DNA of 64,000 bases from Zhengitettix transpicula (taxonomy: Eukaryota; Arthropoda; Insecta; Orthoptera; Tetrigidae): the NCBI GenBank assembly GCA_037074705.1, contig CM073590.1:49813895-49877894 (forward strand), written 5' to 3'. The notes beneath the pieces were generated by a model. It was not told where the DNA came from, made no database searches, and saw nothing but the letters and a program-made list of their open reading frames with translations. Every line of letters starts with the position of its first letter. Position 1 is the first letter of the stretch. This document shows positions 49,975-62,388 of this stretch, in pieces. The position numbers and the translations under genes were made by a program.

Positions 49975-52900
49975 ATGAATTGCCAGTGTTGTTCACACGT
50001 TCTTAGAACTATTGGGCACTCGTGCGGGCAAGAAGTAAACAAAGCGAACGTCTGTACACTTAATAAAGTAAATAGCCCTAATTCGTAGAGAAATTCTGAC
50101 AAATATTAAAGTGTCAAATATATGAGAAATTAGAAAAGTAAAAATTTCCCAGAATAATGTAAACAGTTCTACTTCTACATAGTAAATCAGTGTATTTTAT
50201 AGCTATTTGACGTGCGAAGTGAATAAAATATAAACAGACACTACTATTATATATGAATGTGATACTATATAAAACCTAATATTTTGGACAATTCCAGATA
50301 ATTTACAGTCAATGATAAAGTTACGGACAAATGTTACAAGTGTGGAATTACCTGGTTTCTCATAGTTGTCAGTGGCCACGTGTAGATCTTAGCGATGTAG
50401 ATGGTTTATATGTACAGCTGAATAGAATGTGGGTAAATTTTTCTTTTAATGTCTGCCATTGATTGAATGTCGTAGCGCCACCTGTAAATTAAGATAAATA
50501 AGTTTTCTGTCCGATTATTATCAATGATTAAACCTTTTACATCAAGGCGCCGTACCTGCAGCATGTAATATTGTATGACGATGATTTCTTCGAAATGAAA
50601 CATACGGCTTATTTCTTCTCAACTATGTGTTCATTTAATTGCAAAGAGTTCCAAATTCTGTAGTGATTGCTGGTGAGAATCTGCCCGAACACATCAGCTC
50701 GACGTTTGCTGTGGACTGATGCAGGCTACGTTTCCTTAGTAACGAAGCGTCGCTCTCAAACGTCACCAACAATGCAGAATTCACAACGGATATCAAAAAT
50801 GTTTTCAACGTTTCTGTAATTAGCAAATAAAACGTTAGTTATTATAGATATAATTTTTCTTGATTTGCGTTGAATTAAAATAAATATCATGTATCGAGAT
50901 TTTCATAGTAATATAAATGCGTACTTAAGACTAAGTCATGACTCATAACATTGTACTTCGAAATGTCTATGGATGGTAGAAGCTTCCATTTAGTTTCAGG
51001 GAATGAATTCCAATTTTCATTAATCGTAATTTTGAATTATCGCTAAACCTCGTTTCAAATCGTAATTTGTTTTGGCAATTATTAAAAAGATCTTATAATA
51101 TTTAACATTTTCGGACCTCGGCTCTAGAGTTGATTTCAGCAGGCAGGCGAGATTCATGAAGTTTGTAGCCAACTCAACGTAGTTCTCATCCAAATTGATA
51201 ATTTCTTCCCCAAAACACCTCCTTAAACATCAACACTTGTAACATCTGTCGGCTACTTCTCATTATAACAATTCAAATATCGCGGCATTTTACATACATA
51301 GTTCATTAAGATCAAACACGGAGTACAGCTATAGTCGTTGAGCTGATCTGACAGTGTCAATGTTTTCACTACGCCCTTACATATTTCTAGATAGCGTAAT
51401 AATTCCCTTAACGTGATAGGATTTATCTCTCGTTCTAGAGAGGGGGAGGAACGGGGGAAATTCAAAGGTGTGTCAATTTATTCCTTGATTTTTCAATTGT
51501 CTGAGAGAACGATATCAATACAGTGGGAGTTGTAATGCGGAATACTTTTGTTGTAGGAAATTGATGTTGAGTTCTGGAGGATTCTTTATTTGAAATATGG
51601 TTTCAGGCCAAATTTTGTACAAAGATGGAAGGTGAGATATTAATTATGGACCCATCGACATTGTTATGTTCAAAGAGGTTGTTGTGATGGAAGTGGTGGG
51701 GGGAATCCTAGATTACCGGAAATTTATATGGGCAGGTGGTCTGACGTGAACGGAATAAAGTATGGTCGGAGGACATGTAATAGCATATAATAGATGTGGT
51801 ATAATATAGACATAAGTTGTCTTTGTTAAGTCCATTTTTTTGATATTTTTATAAAGTATCTATCTTCGAATCCGTGGGAAATTTTTTATTTCGACTGAAT
51901 AATGAGACAGTTGATTTTTGCTTCCTCTCTCTTCTTGTGATGAAACTTGAACATCTTGTAATTTTCGTTGTTGTTCTTGAATAAGTCGCTTATATCGGTT
52001 TTTTACTGATTTTATGATGTCTTTAGAATCGTGCAAGATCTTTTGACTTTTATTGCAGGACCAACATTTAAATGTGTATATTCTATTATTCGAGTTTATG
52101 TCAATTTTATTTCTTTTCCGTGTTTGTATAGGTAATTTCTATGGCAGCGTACTTTTTGAGAGTATTTTCTCGGATCTTACTTTCAAGCTTTTGTGATTAA
52201 TGGTTTTTCTCACCTCCATTGCATTCAGACGTTAGATCATGGTATTCATGTTACTTTTTAATGGATTTGTATAAATTCTTTCTTTGCCAGTAACCTTGAA
52301 TTCCCCTACAATATGTTTTACATGTTTAAGAGTGCGTTTTTAAGGGAAATATATAATTTGTTCTAGGATAATTATTTTTGGGAGTTTTTCTGTTGGTAAT
52401 TTTGGCTGGTGCTTGACGCAGTGGTCTCCAGTGACGATGAAGTGGTAACATTTGTAAATAAAAATAATAAATAAGGGAAGGATGAAAGCTTCAATTTAAG
52501 AAGTACTGGAACAAAAATTCTCCTGGATATTGTAAGAGAAAATAAGTAGGCATGGATACGGAACTGCTTACTAATGGTACCTATGAAAAACTACGTCGTG
52601 AAAACCTGCCTATCAGAAGAACACTAATGGTGTCCACGATGAAGTACGTAGTGAATGTACTTTAAACAGCCCCTACTATTTAATTGCTCTAAATAATTAT
52701 AATGAAGTACCTGAAAAAAGCTAAAATACTACTAATAGCAATCAACTATGAAGTTACGGACAAATGTTACAAGTGTGGACGTACCTCAGTTTAGTAGCAT
52801 GGTTTATGACAATAATTTAGACGTTCTGGTGTAGCATGCAGCAAATGGAATCTGAGATATGGTTCCTTTCAAAATATTCATGATCTTCAAGTATTTCGAT

Positions 52901-53282
52901 TTGAGAACGTCATTTGAAGAATTGTACAGAGCGACGACTGTAAAGAAAGGTCATGAATAAACAGTTTTCTGTAATAGTTTATATCATTGAGCAATTTGTT
53001 TGCATATGCAAGTTTTAACTGTTAATTTGAATAATATTCAAATCAAATACTTAACAAATGATGTTGAAATTCTGAAGAAATGATGATAAAGCGTAGTGGT
53101 AAAGAATGACAATTTTTTTGTTGTTGTCATTCACGGCTGCGTTTCGAGCAGCAGCCTGCAGGATCACAGAAGTCACTTGTCTTCGAATTATTCTCTTCAG
53201 TAACTCCCAACAGGTAAGCAGCCCTCCTTCACATCATCAAGCTTTCGAAGAATTCGTCCACACAGCTACCTGAATTTAAAAA

Positions 53283-56200
53283 TAAGTAATGGCTTTATTG
53301 TTAATCATGTGAAGCATAATTATTAACAAAAATCAGTTTTATTTTCATTGTAGTGCTTTGTGATATACGATGTTTTTTGTTTGATTACCTGGCGCATAGA
53401 CAAACAAATCTGATGGTTTTCCAACACGGGAACAGGCAACATACAATTGACCATGTGAGAAACATGGGTTTTCCAGATTAATACCACAAACACTTAATGA
53501 TTGCCCCTGGGACTTGTTTATGGTCATAGCAAAAGCAAGCCTAACTGGAAACTGTAGTCGTTTAAAGTCAAACGGCACATCAGTCGGAATCATTGGGATG
53601 CGCGGTATGAGAACGTCTTCTCCTTTATACTTTCCTTTCAGTGTAGTTGCTTCTATCACGTTGTTTAGTAATTTTTTTTATCGCTAACGGTGTGCCGTTG
53701 CAAAGACGCGGTTGGTTTATATTTTGCAACATTATAACTACCGATCCAACCTTTAATTGAAGATTGTGAGGTGGCAATCCTGGCAAATCCAGCGAGTTTA
53801 AAAATTCTGGAGGATAGTTCACTACATCATCTTGGTTAGTAGCCGAATCAACTGATTTATATATCCTCGATTCGCCTGTAATTTGTTCTTGAATTTTTAA
53901 ATTTAATTCATTTACATCTATGTTTTTTGCAGCCAATATAGCTCGTTCGCTCAACCAATCATGGTTTCTGTAATTTTGAAAAACGTCTGGAAACGCCTTC
54001 TGAATAAGTTCATCTTTTGATCGAGTTAACTGACAAAAACTTTGAGGAAAGTTAAGGCAGCCATTACCAATGTCAATGAGTTGTTTAGAGAATATGTTTC
54101 CAGATTGGTCATTTTGCAACTCGACACGCATATTATTGCTTAAATGAAGTACTTTGACATGTTTCCACAAATTGGAGGACTTTGGACATGCATTGAGTTC
54201 ATCAGCTGGTGTTGATCGTGGAATCAATGGCAATGTTTGACGAAAGTCTCCTGCTAATAAAATCATTGCACCACCAAATTGGTTATGATTGCTCCGTAGA
54301 TCTTTTAAGGTTCTGTCTAAAGCGAGTGAGAGTGCAATTTTATTTTGTGAGCGAATAGTTGCTAATATCAATGAAATGAAAAAAGTTTTTCCTGTACCAC
54401 CAGGTACATCTCCAGTTTCATCATTAATTACTTTCATAAGAGTATCAAATACATACTTCTGTTGTTCATTCAACAGTGGAAGATTTGTTTGAATTAATTC
54501 TTTCAAAGTGTTAAGATCATACAGTTTTTCTCGATTCAACTCTTGGTTAAAAGCATCATGCATTGGACGATTGGGGGCGGCCAGGCCTAATTGAATTAAT
54601 AGTTTGTTTGACATCATCAAGCACATGTCCTCAATTGAAATCAATGCTTCGTTGTAAATTTCTTCACTGATTTGTATATTTGGATTTCCCATTCTATTTC
54701 GTATTTGATACAAAATATCATCACACATATAATCTTTGTACTTGATCCACAAATCAATTGGGTTTGATGGGAAGCATGTGGATATGATTATAGAAAACAA
54801 TGTTCGTATTTGATGAGCGTGTGATGATATTACAGCATCATTGAGAGTTTGATCCCAATGAGCGTCATTTTCTAGCATTTGCAAACGTTGACAGGCTTCT
54901 CATTAAGATCCACACAATTCACCATCAAAAGTTCGTAAATGTTGGAATGATGTTGGGCCACGTACATTGACTAATAGCAGTCGTAAATAAAAACAATCAT
55001 AATTGCTTGGATGTACTGAATAAATTGGACCAATGGCATCGGTGGAATACACATCTGGGTATCCTGGAACTTGTTTTCCTTGTTTCCGTCGTATAAATCT
55101 CCTTGAGGATTGATTCCAAGTATAATATTTTGGAATTTCAGAATATAGCAATGTTTGTGCAAAATCATCGTTTTGGCATGTCTCAAAAAAACTGGTTAAT
55201 GTAGTAGATGGTGGCTGAGCAGCTCTTTGTACTGCGTTCTGTGCTGTAAAATACACTCTTTGTCCATTTTCTAAATGCACAGCTAAGTGAACCACAGAAG
55301 GGTGTCTCTCATGAATAGGAAAATAAAATATGCGCCATACTGCTTCATTACTACTAACATAGCGGCCCATTTGGTATTGGGTAACTTCATTATTGGAATT
55401 CTCTGCACCAATTCCAATCACAGCCATATCACTCCCTTTGGTTACATATTTGCAAATGTATTTAATAGATTTCACTGAATGGTAAGATTCAACGTTACCG
55501 TGTGCTTTGAAGCTCTTTGATAAAATGGGTGAATATGGAACAATCCAACGATTATCTATTTCAATATCTTGTTGATTTAATTTGACAATTGTTGATCTTC
55601 CATTGTCTGCTGTCGATCGTCGACGATACAGTGGATAACCGTCATTACCAGGAATTGTTTCCGATATAAACGTCCGTTGATATCGTTTTGAACATTTACC
55701 ATCCATCATACATGGCGAATTTTGATTAAGAGTTCCACAGGGACCATGTATCATAATTTTGATAACTACCTCATGCAACAGGATCTACTTGTACATTAGG
55801 GATTTCAGCTGACATCTCTGCATCAACTTAATTTGGCCTTATCTTTTTAACCAACCAATTCAAAATGTGTGCATGTGGCAATCCTCGTTTCTGCCACTCC
55901 ACAGAATACATACAGCAGCGTGTCTCACCAAACACATAATGTTTTACGATTTTTGTCTAAAGACTCTGGCTGTAATATCATGACGATCAATGGGTGATTG
56001 CCCAGGGAAGAACTCCTGCTTGATTTCTATCCAGTGCAGATTGCATGTAAACGTGATGAACAAATCTGCTGTACCATAATGACGAACATACGACATGGCA
56101 TCTTGAGCATATTCGTGCATATGTCGAGGGCTTCCGATGTATGTCGCTGGAAGAATAGTCATCCGACCAACATTCTGTGCATTTCCATCAGTATTAATCG

Positions 56201-57575
56201 CATCTCGAAGGTGAATATACTCTTCAGATCGGAGTTTGGTCTGATTCAACCTGATGAGTGTTAATCTCTCCGTTTCAATTTTAACATACATGTCAACAAT
56301 ATATTTGTGATATAGTCGCCGACATTTCAATATGTGATTGTCTTCGTTTTCCCGAATCAACAGGCGGTATGAATAATAGTTCATTGAACTGACTTTTTTG
56401 TTGGTATCAGAACCTGTAAATAGATTTTGTTTTAATAACATTGAAATGTAAAATTAAAATACATAATATAGTGACTATGATATTATCGCCATAGCTAAAC
56501 TAATATTTTAATTACCTGTAATGGGATTTATCATTTTTATTGAGAAATCATAGCCATCTTCACCTTGCCAAAATATAATGGAATATTGCAGTGCATCATA
56601 TGAGCGGTGTGTTTTCTTTATACGTTGTAATTGATCATTCGGTCGATGTAAAACAATATCACGGGATTCCAAGTTTTCTCCAACTACAACGATAGCAACT
56701 TCATCAATAGTTGGTGCATTTAAACGTCCCGCAGGTGTTTTATCAGCTCTGATTACAGTTTTGTGATTATCTGATGGCATCAGATCCAGGGCAGTTTTAA
56801 ACAATATAATCAATTGATTTTGTTCATGAAATAAAGTTTGTAATTGTTCTACAATTGACCTCTTTACTAAATTTTTATGTGCACAACGCAGATTAATTTC
56901 TTGTGCTAAATTGCCCATAAAATAAATTTGCAGGAATTTGTAGTTGCTATCTGACACTGGTAACAGTGAACCGGCTCTGTGATATATTTGGCCTTGTATC
57001 TGTAAATTAAAAAAATATTATGTTTCCACCAAACACTATAAAATAAAATAAATAAGCAATGTGGGGTATAAATTTATGGATTGTCAGTGATCAAACTTGC
57101 ACGATTATTAGTTGAATGTCGCGCTCGCGCTTTATGCGTTTGTGATATCCGAATTCTTTCTCGCTCATTTCGGTCGTCACGTTCTTGTGCAGCATGATTA
57201 GATCGGTAATTAGCTTAGTTTGTAGCATTTCGGGTTCTTCTACCTAAATTGCTTTCTCTAATAGGAGGCATATCTACATTATAGATTATTGTGTCACGTG
57301 CAATAATTAGTGATTATAGGTAGCTAAACACTGCACAAAACACGATATAGGTACGAATTTGTTTCGTGTATCAGTTGACAAAAGCAAACTCAGTAGAGTA
57401 GGTAACCGAAAATACAAGAAAAACAACACTGACATTGACTGTTTTTTTTTAATTTGATATGACTTGGAGTCAAATCCTACAAGCCGTACTAATGTTTTAT
57501 GCATGTAAGTTGGTACAGGCGTTGTTGAGTTATGCGCTTACCAACACATTTTGCGATTCATTTTTATATTATAGA
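53283..57575 (-). mobile_element. Autonomous-type Helitron copy in H3, 3'-truncated
   Basis: 5' terminus TCTATAATATAAAAATGAAT starts at 57575 on minus. Same 3' truncation joint as the other two copies. No hairpin or CTRR end. Confidence 0.85.
53345..57271 (-). pseudogene. Helitron Rep/helicase gene, copy 3 (most damaged)
   Basis: Same architecture as the copies at 27194 and 36431. Shared Rep lesions are present (about 55774, 55828, 55944). Private damage: a nonsense codon in the N-terminal exon at 57215-57217, a stop at 54903-54905 after LCGS, and a 198-bp in-frame deletion at about 54324. The deletion joins ALSLA to LDRTLKDL and removes helicase motif Ia remnants and the Walker B segment IIWDECTMAHK. 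The T-run before the last 104 codons has 8 T, as in copy 1. FRQKS and KYICKYVTKG are still readable. Confidence 0.95.
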
Positions 57576-59431
57576 TTTAATTGAGATTGAACGGAGTGAA
57601 GCTCCACACGGTCACTAATCAGATCTAACCAGTTATCTGAGTATACATTTTCACCACGCACTTATCATAAACAAGATTAATTTACCTTCTTTCTTGAAGC
57701 TCGGGATTGTCTCTTTTACACGATTAACTGAAGATGCTGACATTAATCTTGACGTGTCCCCAAAATCCACGGAATTCAGATGATATGACGAATATTAAAA
57801 AGGTTTTTGATCTTCCTGGTTGCGTTGATCCGTGTTCTTGTGAGTCAAGTTCGTGGATTCAAGACGCATATTCGTGAATTGTTGCATGTGAATATTAATA
57901 AACGCATGGTGGACTCTAAATGAAGTGTATATAAATGTAAGCGTTGCAATTTAAATAGTAAGTTTAAAAGCTTTTTTTATGTAGAAGCAGAACTGTTATA
58001 TATATCACTTCGAATATTATAGAAAGGATTTAATTAAATCATTAAACTATCTGAATTTTAAAAATAATCAGTAATAAATTTGACATATAAGAGTAAATTA
58101 TTAAATATAACCAATTATTTTATCACTTATTTCTTCTTCTGATAAATATATAAACTTCACCTGCAATAATATTAGAGATGTAAATTGTAAACTATCAATC
58201 TTCGGACCTCAGTGTTCCACTTGTACCTATATTTGCGATTAATTTCGTATATTTACGCTATTAAACTCACAAATACAATAAAAATTCGTAAAGTGTACTT
58301 ACTTTCTACACGAATAACGACACTCGGTTTCCTTATTTAATAACTTTTATGTCGTTTATATTCAGTAGTTTAAAAATAACATTCACATTCTTTCGTCTCT
58401 ATATCAAAATAGCATTAAAATCAAATTGAAACTTAATTATTAATTTGTTTAGATAATTCAAATCTTCTCCGAAAATGTAAATACAGATATTAATTTAAAA
58501 TATATTCTTAATAGAAGTATCGGCAGTATTGAAGTATATCCAAATCGTTGTAAGAGAAACCAAAGAGTATTCGGGACTAGATCGCAGAAATGCAAATGAC
58601 CATTGTCAATATTAAATGATTCATATTTCATAACTTCTTCTTATACACATTCAAAAACTAATCAATTGCATAATAACTTGAAGACAAAACTAATAAAATG
58701 TAATTATATCTTATGAATGTCAATAATGTTAAAGAAAGACAAAACTAATCATGCCTAAACAATGAAAACATTCTTCAAAACGTATGTTTGTATTTCAGGT
58801 AACCCTGCTCTTTTCCTCTAAATTAAAAGGTTTAAATTCAACCTCGTTTTCCATTTACTAATATGTTTAATTAGCGATTTTGCATCCTCTGTCTTTTAGT
58901 TTACCATCATATATCAATTCTTACGGTTGAGATTTGTTATGAATATTTACATATTTAGGCTGAGAAATTATTCGATAAAATACACGAATAATAAACCGAT
59001 GGATTTATAGAGTAAAAGGTTTTAGACTTTATTCTCATTCCTAAATCAGGAAATACTAGCATATTGTTTTCAGATGACATTTACTGTATCATTACTTATT
59101 TCCTTTAGTCCTAGATCGACATTCACCACCAATATATAATACCAATTATTAATAAAGTCAATAGCCCTACTTTGTAGAGAAATCCTGACAAATATTGATT
59201 TGTCAATATGAGAAATTAGAAATGTTAAAATTTCCCAGAATAATGTAAACAGTTCTACTTCTACACAGTAAATCAATGTAATTTACAGCTATTTAACGTG
59301 AGGAGTGAATAGAATAGAAACAGGAACTACTATTTTATGTCACTGTGATACTATTTTAAACCTAATATTACGGACAATTCCAGATAATTTACAGGCTATG
59401 ATGAAGTTACGGACAAATGTTACAAGTGTGG

Positions 59432-62388
59432 ACTTACCTGGTTTCTCATAGTTGTCAGTGGCCACGTGTAGATCATAGCGATGTAGATGATTTATAGGTA
59501 CTGAGGATCTATGTAACCTGCATCGTAACTGCAGTAGATGTTTTTTATTTAACAGCCGAGATGAATTGGACGTTCAATGCCACCTGGAAATTAAGACTGT
59601 TTCATTAAATAAGTATATTCTGTCAATTTATGACCAATGATTAAACCGTTTACATCAAGGCGCCGTACCTACAGCGTGTAATTTTGCATGACGATGATTT
59701 CTTCGAAATGAAAGTTATGGCTTATTTCTTCGTGACTATGTGTTCATTAAATTGTAGTGATTGCTGCTGTGAATCTACCGAACCTTTCTGCTTTAGGTTT
59801 ACTGTGGACTGATGCAGGCTTAGTAACAAAGCGTCATTCTCAAACGTCACCAACCATGCAGAAATCACAACGGATATCAAAATTGTTTTCAGCGATTCTG
59901 TAACTAAGAAATAGTAAATTTGTTAATATAGATATAATTATCTTTATTTACGTTGAATTAAAATAAGTATCACATATCGTGATTTTCATAGTAATATTAA
60001 TGCGTACTTAAGACTAAGTCATGTCTCATAACATTGTACTTAGAAATAACTGTGAAAGTTGAAGATTCTAATTAGTTTTAGTAATTCCTATCTTGATGTA
60101 ATATGAATTTACAATCACCACAATCAGAAATTCGAAAATTTCATTAAAGTAACCGATAAACCTGCTTTAAAATAGTATTTGTTTTGGCAATAATTATTTA
60201 CAATAAACAATCCTAACCTTATTATATTTAAGATTATGGTAATTCAATTCGTACCTTCGCACAAGAGTCGATTTCTGCAGGCAGGCGAGATTGATGAATG
60301 CTTAAGGCCAACTCCACTTAGTTCTCAGTTAGCAAAATACTTATCGGCAGTGTTGATGATTTCATCCCCAAATCACCACCTGTAATGTCCACACTTGTAA
60401 CATCTGCCAGATACTTTTCATTATTACAATGCAAATATCGAGATATTTTACACGGATAGTTCATTAAGATCTATAGTCGTTGATATGATTTGACTGTGTA
60501 CATCGTTTCACTCCGCACTTACATATTCTAGAATTTTTGTGCCTTAATAATTATTTGACGTGATTAAAAGTATTTCTCGTTCTGGAGAATATAATTCGTA
60601 TAGAGGTTGCCGTAAATATAGTATTGTCGAAGAAGTGCTCCACATTAGTAAGTGTGAAATCGCTAATCACAGAGGAAAAAACCAACAAATTACTTTCTAC
60701 TCAAATTTGGACGATTATTGTTGTTATTGCACTACAGTGTAATTTTCTGGAATGAGAGGAATAATATGAAATGATTATATTCTCAGTTATGTAGAGGACG
60801 TTTAATGTTTTACCGAAACTATTTAGGGATCGTGAATGTCGTGTGAGAATTGGAAAGAAAGGCTTGAGTGTGTGGAGTTGTAGGAAAAACGGTACGTCTA
60901 ACGAAATAAGGCGCTCAAATGTGAACATTGCTTTAAAAACCTATTTCGAATCCTAATATGTATTTAACACAGTAGAAAACCGTCTTCAACCGCTTTCTTC
61001 CTTAAATTCAGCTTGAAATAATATTATCATTAAAGTGAATTCTTATATTCTACAGATATTCGTATATCACGCCTACTCACCTGTTCCAATTTCAAAAAAA
61101 TGATTTATTAATACGATCATAATTATATTGGATATATTCTTTGTCTCCAAACTTCTGTGGAGGAAACTCGCCTAATATACATTATACGATGTAAGAAAAG
61201 GCTTAGTAATATATTGACGGTCTTTGCTCTCAAAGATTTTTCTGCTTTTCGAAAAAAGTTTGGATTAACGTCTTAGGGAAACATTTTATACATTTTTTGA
61301 TATATGACATTTTAGGCTTTGGTAGGGTTGGGTTTCAATATCCATTTGGAGATCCATTCTCTTACAAGTGTGGACGACGTACCTCTTTTTAGTAGTGTCG
61401 ATGACACTAATTTTGACGTTCTAGTCTAGAATGCAGGAAACAGAAGCTGAGCTTTGATTTGCTATCAATATAGATTTTTTTAATTAATCTTCATGATCTT
61501 CAAGAATTTCGATTTGTGAACATCCTTTGAAGAATTGTGCAGAGCAACGACTGTAAAGAAACATTAAGAATACATAGTTGTACTGTAATAGTTTAAATCA
61601 TTCAGTAATTTGTGTGAATATGCAAGTTTAAACTGAATAATTCAACGACATATTGAAAACAAGAACTTAATGAATTTTATTGAAATGTAGTGTAGTGGAG
61701 AAGACAATTACAAAAAAAATTATCAATTAATTATTAATAATAATAGTATTCAATCAAGTACGTACCTCATCTACGGTTGCGTTTTTAGCACCAGCCTGCA
61801 GGATCACAGAAATGTCACAGGTCTTCGAATTATTCTCTTCAGTAACTCCCAACAGGTAAGCAGCCCTCCTTCACACATCGAAGAATTCCTCCGCACACCA
61901 CCTGAAAGGGCCACACTTGTAACATCTGCCAGAGACTTATATCAATATTACTGCAATTTTAATGGATCTTTCATTAAGATTCAACGGAGTGAATATGATC
62001 TAACTACTTGTTGTCTGAGAATACATTTTCACAACGCACCTATCATAAACAAAATAAATTTTAATAATATATCTTCTTGTTTAAAGTTCGGGATTGTCTC
62101 TTGTTTTAGGCTACCTTCCTCTACCCTTCCACATGTCCCCTTTCAAATCCCTTCCTATGCTATTAAAGGGGAGTTGCCCAAAGTGGATTACCCTCATGTA
62201 GCCTGTTGCTCTAAAAAAAGAATGGATTTTAATTAACCTATTAAATTATCCGAATATTAAAAATACCCAGTAATTAATATGATATATGATTGTCATTTAT
62301 TAAAACAGTCATTTATTTATTCCGTTATTTCTTCTGAAAATGAAACTAGAGATGTAACTTTTAATCCATCATTCCTGGGACTCCAATA
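59432..62388. repeat. Unit N2 (interrupted by a Helitron at 62389)
   Basis: Nearly identical to 42751-45730 of N1. After CTCCAATA it stops, and a Helitron start follows; the expected continuation TTAATTATAATAAAATACGG is at 18032 and 45732. Whether a Jockey copy lies beyond cannot be seen. Confidence 0.85.
62109..62220 (+). mobile_element. SINE-like family S, truncated copy in N2
   Basis: Same fragment at the same position as in N0 and N1, ending TTGCTCTAAAAAAAG. Confidence 0.7.

Larger units (their letters stand above)
45746..50060 (-). mobile_element. Jockey-like non-LTR retrotransposon J2, near full length
   Basis: 4315 bp on minus between TAATAAA (45739-45745) and TAATAAA (50061-50067), a likely 7-bp target-site duplication. 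ORF1 (Gag with CCHC knuckles) and ORF2 (endonuclease plus reverse transcriptase) are both present. No long poly-A tail is visible; the 3' end is AT-rich. Several frameshifts and stops make it non-functional. The target is the TAATAAA landmark present in H units. Confidence 0.9.
42751..50345. repeat. Unit N1 (with SINE-like piece and full Jockey insertion)
   Basis: N-type body 42751-45745 is about 3.0 kb, followed by Jockey J2 and the N-type tail 50061-50345. Relative to H it lacks the Helitron and about 0.9 kb of the region corresponding to 41500-42440. Minus ORFs at 43553-43783 and 44043-44270 have no recognisable domain. N2 is almost identical. Confidence 0.85.
50346..59431. repeat. Unit H3
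   Basis: About 9.1 kb, H type, following N1 and leading to N2. Lacks the nested Helitron and the 0.8-kb block of H1. The first part of the body (50346-53283) and 57576-59431 hold no recognised gene. The 51946-52230 stretch carries the broken version of the CWSC ORF. Confidence 0.85.
17453..62388. repeat. Head-to-tail array of long units (order N0-H1-H2-N1-H3-N2)
   Basis: Six in-phase units in one orientation. The recurrent landmark TAATAAAGT(A/C)AATAGCCC is at 19731, 33147, 42469, 50061 and 59150. The motif ATGTTACAAGTGTGG followed by ACTTACCTGGTTTC is at 20001, 33414, 42736, 50331 and 59417. H units carry a Helitron; N units do not. H copies are nearly identical to each other, N copies likewise, while H and N differ at roughly one base in six to ten by eye. 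N1 to N2 spacing is 16,681 bp. No unrelated host DNA separates units. Confidence 0.9.
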
